From Streptomyces sp. LBL (GTDB taxonomy: Bacteria; Actinomycetota; Actinomycetes; Streptomycetales; Streptomycetaceae): a DNA stretch of 64,000 bases. Positions within the stretch are counted from its first letter, which is position 1, and the number at the start of each line of letters is the position of its first letter. The position numbers and the translations under genes were made by a program. Below, piece by piece: positions 43,796 through 52,592 of this stretch. Under the pieces are notes generated by a model. That model made no database searches and was not told where the DNA came from. It saw nothing but the letters and a program-made list of their open reading frames with translations. The stretch spans positions 358,295 through 422,294 of the forward strand of contig NZ_JARXYX010000002.1 of assembly GCF_029893585.1 (NCBI RefSeq). The letters run 5' to 3'.

Positions 43796-45598
43796 TCATC
43801 TTGTCGATTCCAGTCTGGCATCCCGGCGGACCAGGGCCGCGTAGCGCCCGTCCCGCTCCAGCAGCTCCTCATGCGTGCCGCGTTCGGCCACCTGCCCGGA
43901 GTCCAGGACCACGATCTGGTCGGCAGTCCGAACGGTGGACAACCGGTGCGCGATGGTGAGCGTGGTCCGGTTGGCCGAGAGCGCGTCGATCGCCTCCTGG
44001 ACGGCGTGTTCGGTGCGGGTGTCCAGCGCGCTGGTCGCCTCGTCGAGGAGCAGCACCGGCGGATCGCGCAGGATGGTCCGGGCGATGGCGAGGCGCTGCT
44101 TCTCACCGCCGGAGAAGCGGTGGCCGCGCTCACCGACGACCGTGTCGTAGCCGTCGGGCAGTGAAGCGATGTGGTCATGGATCTGGGCCGCTTCGGCCGC
44201 CTGCTGGAGCTCCTCGTCGGTGGCGTCCGGCTTGGCGAAGCGCAGGTTCTCGGCGACCGTGGCGTGGAAGAGGTACGTCTCCTGGGAGACGACGCCGATC
44301 GCGCGGGCGAGGGTGTCGAAGTCGAGGTCGCGTACGTCGACCCCGTCGAGGGTGACTCGCCCGCCGGTCACGTCGTACAGCCGCGGCACCAGATAGCCGA
44401 GGGTGGACTTGCCGGCGCCGGTCGGGCCGACGACCGCGAGGCTGCTGCCCGCGGGGACGGTGATGTCGATGCCGTCGAGGATCGGGCCGTCCTTCTCGTC
44501 GTAGCGGAACTCGACGTCCTCGAAGCGGACCTCGCCCTTGACGTGGTCGAGATGCACCGGCTGCTCCCGCTCGGTGATGTCGATGGGCAGGTCGAGGTAC
44601 TCGAAGATGCGCTGGAAGAGCGCGAGCGAGGTCTGGATCTGCACGCCGGTCGACAGCAGGCTCACGGCCGGGCGGAACAGGCCCTGCTGGAGCGAGACGA
44701 AGGCGACGATGGTGCCGATGGAGATCTGGGTGCCGCCCGTCTGGAGGGCGAGACCCGCGGTCCAGTAGATGAAGGCGGGCATCGCGGCCATGACGATCGA
44801 GATGACGGCCATCCGCCAGCGCCCGGCCATGTTCGACCGCACTTCGAGGTCGACCAGTTGCTCGGACTCCTCGGAGAAGGATCGGGTGAGCGAGTCGGAC
44901 CGGCCCATCGTGCGGCCCAGCAGGATGCCGCTGACCGACAGCGACTCGGTGACGGTCGCTGCCATCGCGGCCATCTGCTTCTGCCGCTGGGTGGTGATCT
45001 TCTTGCGTTCGCTGCCGACGCGGCGGCTGATCCACACGAAGACCGGCAGCAGGACCAGGGAGACGACGGTGAGGCGCCAGTCGAGGGCGACCATCGCGAT
45101 GATCGTGGCGACCACGCTGGTCAGGTTGGAGACAAGGGAGGTGGCGGTCGAGGTGACGGTGGCCTGCATGCCGCCGATGTCGTTGGCGATCCGGGACTGG
45201 ACCTCGCCGGTGCGGGTGCGCGTGAAGAAGGCGAGGGACATCCGCTGCAGACGGCCGTAGACGGCGGTGCGCAGGTCGTGCATGACGCGCTGGCCGACCG
45301 TGGTGGAGATCAAGGTCTGCAGCACGCCGAAGATGCTGGTGAGGACGGCGCTGAGGATCATGCCGAGCGCGAGCAGGCTCAGCAGTCCGGTGCGCCCCTC
45401 GGGGATGGCGACATCCAGGGTCTCCCTCAGCAGGAACGGGGTCGCCACGGTCACCAGGGACGCGGCGCCGACCAGCAGGCCGACGACCCCGAGCCGGGCG
45501 CGGTAGGGCTTGAACAGCTTGAGGATGCGGCGCACCTGCCGGGGTTGCTCGGTCGAGGTGCCGGGGGCGGGGGTCCAGTTGATGGTGTCGCGGGGCAT
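43796..45598 (-). CDS. ABC transporter, fused permease/ATPase (multidrug exporter type)
   Basis: A 600-residue half-transporter: six membrane segments (about residues 35-310), then a complete ATPase with GPTGAGKST, Q-loop VSQETYLF, signature FSGGEKQRLAIAR, Walker B LLLLDEATSALD and H-loop IAHRLST. All catalytic motifs are intact, so it can act as a homodimer. It is divergent from a MarR regulator across 93 bp containing an inverted repeat, an arrangement typical of drug-responsive exporters. Confidence 0.9.
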   Translation of the reverse strand: MPRDTINWTPAPGTSTEQPRQVRRILKLFKPYRARLGVVGLLVGAASLVTVATPFLLRETLDVAIPEGRTGLLSLLALGMILSAVLTSIFGVLQTLISTTVGQRVMHDLRTAVYGRLQRMSLAFFTRTRTGEVQSRIANDIGGMQATVTSTATSLVSNLTSVVATIIAMVALDWRLTVVSLVLLPVFVWISRRVGSERKKITTQRQKQMAAMAATVTESLSVSGILLGRTMGRSDSLTRSFSEESEQLVDLEVRSNMAGRWRMAVISIVMAAMPAFIYWTAGLALQTGGTQISIGTIVAFVSLQQGLFRPAVSLLSTGVQIQTSLALFQRIFEYLDLPIDITEREQPVHLDHVKGEVRFEDVEFRYDEKDGPILDGIDITVPAGSSLAVVGPTGAGKSTLGYLVPRLYDVTGGRVTLDGVDVRDLDFDTLARAIGVVSQETYLFHATVAENLRFAKPDATDEELQQAAEAAQIHDHIASLPDGYDTVVGERGHRFSGGEKQRLAIARTILRDPPVLLLDEATSALDTRTEHAVQEAIDALSANRTTLTIAHRLSTVRTADQIVVLDSGQVAERGTHEELLERDGRYAALVRRDARLESTR

Positions 45599-45644
45599 GG
45601 CTCCTACGGAGGGTGAGACGGTACGGACAGAGGGAGCGTAGCTG

Positions 45645-45665
45645 ATTGTTACCTATACTCACAAT
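45645..45665. promoter_or_regulatory. MarR-type operator between exporter and regulator
   Basis: ATTGT-N11-ACAAT (45645-45649 and 45661-45665). A second partial site, ATTGTTCCCGTAT, follows at 45681 and repeats ATTGTTACCTAT at the left arm. TATACT (45654-45659) inside the palindrome could be a -10, so binding would block transcription. Confidence 0.65.
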
Positions 45666-45691
45666 GAACGGGGTCCTGATATTGTTCCCGT

Positions 45692-46153
45692 ATGACCACG
45701 CCCGATTCCGACGGCCTGCTCGCCGAGCAACTGCTGCGGCTCACGCGCCGGGTGCACCGCATCCAGAAGCGCCACCTTGAGCAGCGCGGCCTCGGCGTCA
45801 CGCCGGCCCAGGCCCGGTTGTTGCGCACACTGGCGCACTGCGACGCCCCGCCCCGCATGGCCGACCTCGCGCAGCGCCTCGAGGTGGTGCCCCGCGCCGT
45901 GACGACCCTGGTCGACGGGCTGGAGACGAGCGGCATGGCGCGTCGGATGCCCGACCCCACCAACCGCCGGGTGATCCGGATCGAGCTCACCGACGACGGG
46001 CACAAGGCCGTACAGGAGTTGCGGCGCGCGCGGGTGTCCGCCGCGGAGGAGATCCTGGATCCGCTGACGACCGTGGAACGTGAGGTGCTGGGCGGGCTGC
46101 TGGACGCGCTGGTGGACGGGGCTCCGGAGCGGAGGCGGGGACGGACCTGCTGA
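45692..46153 (+). CDS. MarR-family transcriptional regulator
   Basis: A 153-residue winged-helix protein: LLRLTRRVHRIQKRHLEQRG, then LGVTPAQARLLRTLAHCD, MADLAQRLEVVPRAVTTLVD (recognition helix) and the wing RRMPDPTNRRVIRIELTDDG. No ribosome site is visible before the ATG, so the message may be leaderless. It is divergent from the ABC exporter, which it probably represses. Confidence 0.9.
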   Translation: MTTPDSDGLLAEQLLRLTRRVHRIQKRHLEQRGLGVTPAQARLLRTLAHCDAPPRMADLAQRLEVVPRAVTTLVDGLETSGMARRMPDPTNRRVIRIELTDDGHKAVQELRRARVSAAEEILDPLTTVEREVLGGLLDALVDGAPERRRGRTC

Positions 46154-46893
46154 GCAAGTGAACCGGCCGCAACCGCCGCTCCGTGGGACTGGAGCGACGG
46201 CCGGCCTCGCGCAGCTCCTGCCGCACGCGTGGCATGACGGACTCGGTGGACGCGCACCCAACTGGCCCCGCAGCCCCTGCGTTCCTGGGCGAGCACGCCC
46301 TGAACGGCCGTCAGGGAGCGGTCGTAGCATCCGGTCGAGCCATGGACCCGACAGCGTTCGCTCGTCGTGCCGACCGCGTGCCGCTGGTCGCGCGGCACGT
46401 TCGCGGTGTACTTCATGTCGCCCACGCCGGTGCCGTCGAACCCCGACCACGCGGTGCGCCGGCCGCCCGCGACGCGGTCACCGAGGGCCGGCAGGGTCCG
46501 CAGCCGACCCGCCGCGCCGAGCGTGGTCGTGCCGCCCATGGTGTACGTCCGCCGGGTGCGGCGCGCTGTGGGGGCGCGTCGTGGGGGCGCGTCGTGGGGG
46601 GCCGCGTCCGTCGACGGTCATCGACTCGTCGTCGCTCCATGCCGCGTCCAGGCGTCGACGTTCTCGCCGTCGGTGCGGCGGTGCGTGGAGGTGTTCGCGA
46701 GGGTACGAGCTCGCGGTGGTCGTCACCCGGCCGTGCGAGGTGTTCACCTGGTCGCACCGCGGTCAGCCGATTCTGTGCGCCGCGGCGGAAAACCGGTTGC
46801 TTCCGACCACGCTGTGACGCGACCCTTTCACGGTTTGTTGCCGCCGTCGAGCGGTCCCCCCACCCACCCCCTGACACGAGCCACTGGGACGTC
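46154..46893. other. 740-bp stretch without recognisable gene
   Basis: No frame here has start, ribosome site and family match together. A minus-strand frame (about 46330-46540) contains GGTTTLGAAGRLRTLPALGD and WSGFDGTGVGDMKYTANVPR, which read like real protein of unknown family and may be a decayed gene. A plus-strand frame ends RGYELAVVVTRPCEVFTWSH near 46810. Neither can be assigned. Confidence 0.4.
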
Positions 46894-48711
46894 ATGCAGA
46901 TTCAAGACCTTCCGTATCCCGACCCGGGAGTGCCGGACGCGCGTTCGGGTCCCCGGTTCCTCCGGTGGCTCTTCCGTAACCAGCTGGGCGGGCAGCTCAA
47001 GTCGCTGGCCTGGGGGCTGCTGCACTTCGGCTCCGTCTCCGTGCTGCCGTTCTGCGTCGGGCTCGCCGTCCAGGCCGTCGTCGACCACTCCGGTTCCCGG
47101 CTCGCCCTCGCGGGCGCGCTGCTGGCCGTGTGTTGCGTCGGCAACGCGGTCGGCGAGACCTTCCTGCACCGCACCGCCATCACCAACTGGATCACGGCGG
47201 CCGCCCGCGTCCAGCAACTGCTGGCCCGCAAGGCCGCTCTGCTGGGTTCGGCGCTGACCCGGCGGGTCGCGGCCGGAGAGGTCGTGGCCGTCTCCACCGG
47301 CGATGTCGAGAAGATCGGCTGGTTCGTGGAGGCCGTCTCCCGGTTCACCGCGGCGGCGGTCACCATCGTGCTGGTCTGCGTCGGCCTCGTCGTCTACCAG
47401 CCCGCGCTGGGCGTGGTCGTCGCGGCGGGCCTGCCGGTCGTCGCACTCGCGGCGCTGCCCCTGTTGCCCCGCGCGACCCGGCGCGCCGACGTCCAGCGTG
47501 AGAAAGCGGGGCGTGCCACCGAACTGGCGTCGGACACCGTGGCCGGTCTGCGCGTCCTGCGCGGTATAGGAGGCGAGGAACTCTTCCTCGACCGCTACCG
47601 CCGCGCCTCCCAGGAAGTACGCCATGCGGCCGTGCGCAGCGCCCGGATGTGGTCGTTGATCTCCGCGATCCAGGTCCTGCTGCCGGGACTGCTGCTGATC
47701 GCCGTCGTCTGGTACGGCGTCCACCTGGCCCGCGAGGGCCGGATCGACGTCGGCGAGCTGGTCACCGTCTACAGCTCCGTCATGCTCCTCACTTATCCGC
47801 TCCGGCACTTCGAAGAGATCGCGATGGCCTACTCCTTCTCGCGTCCGTCCGCCCGGCGGGCCGCGCATGTGCTGTCCCTGGAGCGGGCCACGGACACCGG
47901 GGGCTCCCTGGCCGCCGAGACCCCGTCCGGTGACCTCTACGACCCGGTCACCGGTCTGCTGGCGCCCGCCGGCCGGCTCACCGCCGTGGTGTGCGGCGAC
48001 CCGGACGCGGCGGGGGTGCTGGCGGAGCGGCTGGGCGGGCATCCCTCGGAGGTGGGCGTGTCGGTCCTGTTGGGCGGGGTGCCGCTCGACGACCTCCCGC
48101 TCGACTCCGCCCGGACGGCCGTCCTCGTCCAGGACAAGGATCCGGTGCTGTTGTCCGGCTCGCTGCGTGAGCTGCTCGACGTGCCCGCCTCGGGCGACAT
48201 CGGCGCCGAGGAGGCGCTGGCTGCCGCACAGTGCGGGGACGTGCTGACCGCCCTGGCCCAAGCGTCGCTCGACGCCGAGGACCCGATGGACGCCCGGATC
48301 ACCGAACGCGGCCGGTCCCTGTCGGGCGGCCAGCGCCAGCGGCTCGCGCTGGCCCGGTCGCTGGTCACGGATCCGGAGGTGCTCGTCCTGGACGAGCCGA
48401 CCTCCGCCGTCGACTCGCACACGGAGGCCCGGATCGCGCAGGGCCTGCGGGAGCTGCGCGCCGGACGCACCACCGTGGTCTTCACCTCCTCGCCGCTGCT
48501 GCTGGACCACGCCGACCGGGTCGCCCTGGTGCACGAGGGCGAGGTCGTGGCGGTCGGCGTGCACCGGGACCTGGTGCGCGAGGAACCCAGGTACCGGGCC
48601 GTGGTGACCCGCGAGACCGACGAGGAGGCCACCCGGCACGAGCGGGAGAGGACCGGATCCGAGTTGAACGACGTACTGGACACACTGGAAGAGATCGAGG
48701 AGACAGCATGA
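46894..48711 (+). CDS. Heterodimeric ABC exporter half A (degenerate Walker A, intact signature)
   Basis: A 605-residue ABC half-transporter: six membrane segments (residues ~30-300) and an ATPase domain. The place of Walker A reads CGDPDAAGVLA (367-377), lacking GxxGxGKST. The H-loop position reads FTSSPLLL, without His. The signature LSGGQ (476-480) and Walker B LVLDEP are intact. It therefore cannot bind ATP normally itself but can complete a site in its partner. Its stop overlaps the start of half B as ATGA, giving coupled synthesis. Translation probably begins at ATG 46894, just before MQIQDLPYPDPG. No regulator is adjacent. Confidence 0.88.
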   Translation: MQIQDLPYPDPGVPDARSGPRFLRWLFRNQLGGQLKSLAWGLLHFGSVSVLPFCVGLAVQAVVDHSGSRLALAGALLAVCCVGNAVGETFLHRTAITNWITAAARVQQLLARKAALLGSALTRRVAAGEVVAVSTGDVEKIGWFVEAVSRFTAAAVTIVLVCVGLVVYQPALGVVVAAGLPVVALAALPLLPRATRRADVQREKAGRATELASDTVAGLRVLRGIGGEELFLDRYRRASQEVRHAAVRSARMWSLISAIQVLLPGLLLIAVVWYGVHLAREGRIDVGELVTVYSSVMLLTYPLRHFEEIAMAYSFSRPSARRAAHVLSLERATDTGGSLAAETPSGDLYDPVTGLLAPAGRLTAVVCGDPDAAGVLAERLGGHPSEVGVSVLLGGVPLDDLPLDSARTAVLVQDKDPVLLSGSLRELLDVPASGDIGAEEALAAAQCGDVLTALAQASLDAEDPMDARITERGRSLSGGQRQRLALARSLVTDPEVLVLDEPTSAVDSHTEARIAQGLRELRAGRTTVVFTSSPLLLDHADRVALVHEGEVVAVGVHRDLVREEPRYRAVVTRETDEEATRHERERTGSELNDVLDTLEEIEETA

Positions 48712-50489
48712 TCGGCGTGGCGCCACCGGCGTACGACCCGGCGGCCCCGACGACGGCGAACACCCTGCCCGTCGGCGCCTCCGCGACCGTCCGCGCCTAC
48801 GTGGCCGAACTGTTCCGCCGGCACCGCCGTGCCTTCCTGATCCTCGTCACCGTCAACACGGTCTCCGTGGTCGCCTCGATGGCGGGCCCGTGGCTGCTGG
48901 GCGGGCTGGTGGAGCGGGTGTCGGACGGGGCCCGTGAACTCGATCTGGAACTGACGGCCGGACTGTTCGTGCTCGCCCTGATCATCCAGGCCGTCTTCGT
49001 TCGCGAGGTGCGGCTGCGCGGGGCGATGCTCGGCGAGCGGATGCTGGCCGACCTGCGCGAGGACTTCCTGGTGCGGTCGGTGGGACTCCCGCCGGGAGTC
49101 CTGGAGCGGGCCGGGACGGGCGACCTGCTGTCCCGGATCACCACCGACGTCGACCGGCTGTCCAACGCGATGCGCGAGGCCGTGCCGCAGCTCGCGATCG
49201 GCGTGGTGTGGGTGGCCCTGCTGCTGGGCGGGCTGGTGATCACCGCGCCACCGCTGGCCGCCGCGGTGTTGCTCGCCGTGCCGTTGCTGGTGGTCGGCTG
49301 CCGCTGGTACTTCAGGCGGGCGGGAGCGGCCTACCGCTCGGAGGCCGCCGGATACGCCGCCGTCGCCGCCGCCCTGGCGGAGACCGTGGACGCCGGGCGC
49401 ACCATCGAGGCCCACCGGCTCAGCGCCCGCCGTATCGCGCAGTCGGAGCGGCGGATCAAGGAGTGGACGGCCTGGGAGCGCTACACGCTCTGGCTTCGGT
49501 CGGTGCTGTTCCCCGTCGTCAACGTCACCCATGTGACGGTCCTCGCCTCGGTGCTCATGATCGGCGGGGTGTTCGTGCTCCAGGGCTGGATCGGGGTGGG
49601 GCAGCTGACCACGGGCGCGCTGATCGCGCAGATGCTCGTCGACCCGGTGGGGTTGATCCTGCGCTGGTACGACGAGCTGCAGGTGGCCGAGGTGTCGCTG
49701 GCCCGGCTGGTGGGAGTCCGGGACATCGAGCCGGACGCCGGTGACGACGCGCTGACCCCCGACGGACGCGATGTGCACGCGGACCGGGTGCACTTCGGCT
49801 ACCTCGAAGGCGTGGACGTACTGCGCAAGGTGTCCCTGGAGGTGGCCCCCGGTACCAGGCTGGCACTGGTCGGCCCCTCCGGCGCGGGCAAGTCCACGCT
49901 GGGCAGACTGCTCGCCGGGATCTACGCGCCGCGGGACGGCCGGATCACCCTCGGCGGCGCCGAGCTCTCCCGGATGCCCGCGGAACGGGTCCGCTCGCAC
50001 GTCGCCCTCGTCAACCAGGAGCACCACGTTTTCGTGGGCTCCCTGCGGGACAACCTGCTCCTCGCCCGGACCGCCGCCGACGACGCGCAGTTGTGGGCGG
50101 CGCTGGGCGCGGTGGACGCGGACGGGTGGGCGCGGGCCCTCGATGAGGGCCTGGACACCGAGGTCGGCTCGGGCGGGCTGGCGCTCACTCCCGCCCAGGC
50201 GCAGCAGATCGCCCTGGCCCGGTTGGTGCTGGCCGACCCGCACACACTGGTTCTGGACGAGGCGACCTCCCTGCTCGACCCCCGGGCGGCCCGCCATCTG
50301 GAGCGGTCCCTCGCCCGGGTCCTCGACGGCCGCACGGTGGTCGCGATCGCCCACCGGCTGCACACCGCCCATGACGCGGACGTGATCGCCGTGGTCGAGA
50401 ACGGCCGGATCAGCGAACTGGGCGGCCATGACGAGCTGGTCGTGGCCGACGGGGCGTACGCGGCGCTGTGGCGGTCCTGGCACGGCTGA
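48708..50489 (+). CDS. Heterodimeric ABC exporter half B (intact Walker A, degenerate signature)
   Basis: A 593-residue ABC half-transporter with six membrane segments and an ATPase with Walker A GPSGAGKST (389-397), Q-loop VNQEHHVF, Walker B LVLDEATSLLD (E518) and H-loop IAHRLH (His549). The signature reads LTPAQAQQ (493-500) instead of LSGGQ. Together with half A, one composite ATP site has every motif (Walker A/B, Q and H from B, LSGGQ from A), while the opposite site lacks Walker A, His and signature. Heterodimeric exporters often have one weak site; here it is lost completely. Transported substrate unknown. Confidence 0.88.
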   Translation: MIGVAPPAYDPAAPTTANTLPVGASATVRAYVAELFRRHRRAFLILVTVNTVSVVASMAGPWLLGGLVERVSDGARELDLELTAGLFVLALIIQAVFVREVRLRGAMLGERMLADLREDFLVRSVGLPPGVLERAGTGDLLSRITTDVDRLSNAMREAVPQLAIGVVWVALLLGGLVITAPPLAAAVLLAVPLLVVGCRWYFRRAGAAYRSEAAGYAAVAAALAETVDAGRTIEAHRLSARRIAQSERRIKEWTAWERYTLWLRSVLFPVVNVTHVTVLASVLMIGGVFVLQGWIGVGQLTTGALIAQMLVDPVGLILRWYDELQVAEVSLARLVGVRDIEPDAGDDALTPDGRDVHADRVHFGYLEGVDVLRKVSLEVAPGTRLALVGPSGAGKSTLGRLLAGIYAPRDGRITLGGAELSRMPAERVRSHVALVNQEHHVFVGSLRDNLLLARTAADDAQLWAALGAVDADGWARALDEGLDTEVGSGGLALTPAQAQQIALARLVLADPHTLVLDEATSLLDPRAARHLERSLARVLDGRTVVAIAHRLHTAHDADVIAVVENGRISELGGHDELVVADGAYAALWRSWHG

Positions 50490-50729
50490 CCGGCTGACGC
50501 TGCCGGTGTGAGGTGGCCGCAGAGCCGGGCCGGGGACGAGCGCTCCCCGGCTCGGCTCGGTGCCATTGCGCAGGGGCGAAGTCGAGTGGAAGGGTGGATA
50601 GCGGAACCGTCTCGGGGAGCGCCCGCGAACCAGGCGGTTCGAAGACGAGCGCGGCTCGTGCCTCGTACGTCCCTGGTCCGCCGCGGACCGCGGGGAGAAC
50701 GGGCCCGTCCCCATCACCTGGAGGTACCC

Positions 50730-51200
50730 GTGAACAGCACCGACGGATGGGGAGACGACGTCTACCAGCCCGATGGATCCGAGATCCAGGACGACGCGGG
50801 GCTGCTCGACGCGGAGGACACCCTGGAGGACGACGGGGTCGGTGATCCGCTCGACCGGGGCTGGTCGCCACCGGAACGCCCCTGGGCGGTGGAACACAGC
50901 GGTGTGACGGCCGCGGAGCGCCGCCGGGGTGAGACGCTGGACCAGCGGCTCGCCGAGGAGCTGCCCGACCCGGTCGAGTTCGACGGGGACGGGATCGGCG
51001 ACAGCGACGGCACCGACGGAGAACTCCTCGACAACGAGGTCGGCACGGCCCGCTCCGGCCGACTCGTGGCACCCGACGAGGGGACCCACGAGGACAAGGA
51101 GAGTGCCCTGGTCGCGACGGACGTGGGCATCGACGGCGCGGCCGCCTCCGCAGAGGAGGCCGCGATGCACATCGTCGACGGGGACGCCCTGCCCGGCTGA
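50730..51200 (+). CDS. DUF5709 family protein
   Basis: A 156-residue, strongly acidic, soluble protein with YQPDGSEIQDDAGLLDAEDT, then DPLDRGWSPPERP and EEAAMHIVDGDALPG, a conserved pattern in actinobacterial DUF5709 proteins. No known function. The GTG at 50730 is preceded by GGAGG. No membrane segment or signal peptide. It lies upstream of rpmE2 on the same strand. Confidence 0.82.
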   Translation: MNSTDGWGDDVYQPDGSEIQDDAGLLDAEDTLEDDGVGDPLDRGWSPPERPWAVEHSGVTAAERRRGETLDQRLAEELPDPVEFDGDGIGDSDGTDGELLDNEVGTARSGRLVAPDEGTHEDKESALVATDVGIDGAAASAEEAAMHIVDGDALPG

Positions 51201-51254
51201 CCCCACCGACCCCGCGCCGCCGGCCGCCCGGCCGGTACCGCACAAGGAGGATCC

Positions 51255-51524
51255 ATGCAGCAGGACAAGCAGCCCGACTACCACCCGGTCGTCTTTCGCG
51301 ACCGCTCCGCGGGCTACGCCTTCCTCACCCGGTCCACCGCGACCAGCGACCGGACCATCGAGTGGGACGACGGCGAGACCTACCCGGTCGTGGACGTGGA
51401 GATCTCCTCGGAGAGCCACCCCTTCTACACCGGCAAGGCTCGCACGGTGGACTCGGAGGGCCGCATCGCCCAGTTCGAACGGCGCTACGGCGGCGGGACG
51501 GGCCAGGGGCCCGGCGGATCGTGA
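51255..51524 (+). CDS. rpmE2: 50S ribosomal protein L31 type B
   Basis: An 89-residue L31. [36 protein letters not shown] and the ending FERRYG are diagnostic. It lacks the CxxC zinc-binding cysteines of type A L31, so it is the zinc-independent form. In Streptomyces this form typically replaces the zinc form when zinc is scarce, under Zur. No clear Zur box can be pointed to in the 54-bp upstream gap. AAGGAGG precedes the ATG. Confidence 0.95.
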   Translation: MQQDKQPDYHPVVFRDRSAGYAFLTRSTATSDRTIEWDDGETYPVVDVEISSESHPFYTGKARTVDSEGRIAQFERRYGGGTGQGPGGS

Positions 51525-51652
51525 GCGCCTGCGGTTCGTCCCGACGGAGCGTGCCCGGTCGCGGACCACGGCCGCGAGTCGCGAGGCACCGTGGACGGCG
51601 GCGGGCCGTGCGGCACCGCGGACGAGTCCGGCGCCCGCGCGGCGCGGCCCGC

Positions 51653-52447
51653 TCAGATGAAGTTGAGGGCCGCCGCGCAGCCCACCCCTCCGAGCAGCAT
51701 GAACGCCGGCATCAGAACCTTCAGCTCGACCCAGCTGCCCGCGCGGAACCGCATGAACTTCGGCGGACCGATCGGGTACCACCTCTTGCGGCCGACCGGG
51801 ATCGGCCACAGGACCGGGCAGCCGGAGACCGTCAGCGCGTCGCCTATGTCGTGCACCAGCGCGCCCAGCACGACCGGCAGCCCCAGCCAGAGGTACTCCT
51901 GGCCCGGCGCGGTGAACAGCCAGTCCGAGCCGTTGCCCGGCTTGTCCAGCACCCCGGCGAGGATCCACGCACTGGTCGCGGCCAGCAGCCAGACCAGGAC
52001 GTCGGCGCTGGAGCCACGGGTCGCCCGCCACAGCAGTCCCTCGATGGCCAGCACCATGTGCACGAACAGGATCGCCAATACGCCCCAGCGGCCACCGGTG
52101 ATCGCCACCGCCGAGGAGCCCGCGCCGATCAGGACGGCCCACAGCCAGGTGTGCGTGAGCGTGCGGTGCCCGCCCGAGCGGCGTGGGTCGCCCTGCTTCT
52201 TCGTGGCCTTGTAGACGGCGTAGGAGAGCTTGTCGACGATCTCGCACAGCCCACGCGAGAGCGGACCGAAGGCCCGCGAGATGGTGGCGGCCTTGTGGTC
52301 GAGGTCCGGGGCGAGCGCCGCGCCGGCGCAGATCAGGGCACCGGCAAGGAGGACCGGCCAGGGCATCGTGTGCCCCGCCGCGGCGGCCGCCGCGCCGACG
52401 CCGAGCCAGGCCGCGGCTCCCGACAGTGAGTGTGCTGGTCCCATCAT
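51653..52447 (-). CDS. Membrane-bound metal-dependent hydrolase (YdjM/DUF457-like)
   Basis: A 264-residue protein with about six hydrophobic segments. The conserved motifs APDLDH (about residue 47) and GGHRTLTHTW are the predicted metal site of the YdjM/DUF457 family. A third conserved spot is LGALVHDIGD. The ATG ATG at 52447 starts MMGPAHSLSG, where similarity to family members begins; there is no strong ribosome site. It is divergent from the helicase gene. Biochemical role unknown. Confidence 0.85.
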   Translation of the reverse strand: MMGPAHSLSGAAAWLGVGAAAAAAGHTMPWPVLLAGALICAGAALAPDLDHKAATISRAFGPLSRGLCEIVDKLSYAVYKATKKQGDPRRSGGHRTLTHTWLWAVLIGAGSSAVAITGGRWGVLAILFVHMVLAIEGLLWRATRGSSADVLVWLLAATSAWILAGVLDKPGNGSDWLFTAPGQEYLWLGLPVVLGALVHDIGDALTVSGCPVLWPIPVGRKRWYPIGPPKFMRFRAGSWVELKVLMPAFMLLGGVGCAAALNFI

Positions 52448-52592
52448 CGCCGCTGCCCGCCCGATTCCTCGTGTGTCGCTGTCCAGTTGACCGGGAGCAC
52501 TGACGCTCCGTCGGCGACACAGCGTAGCGTTCGCGATCTTCGTAGCGGCAGCCGATTCCCCTGGAGGGGAGGAGGGCAGGCAAGATGGGTGG

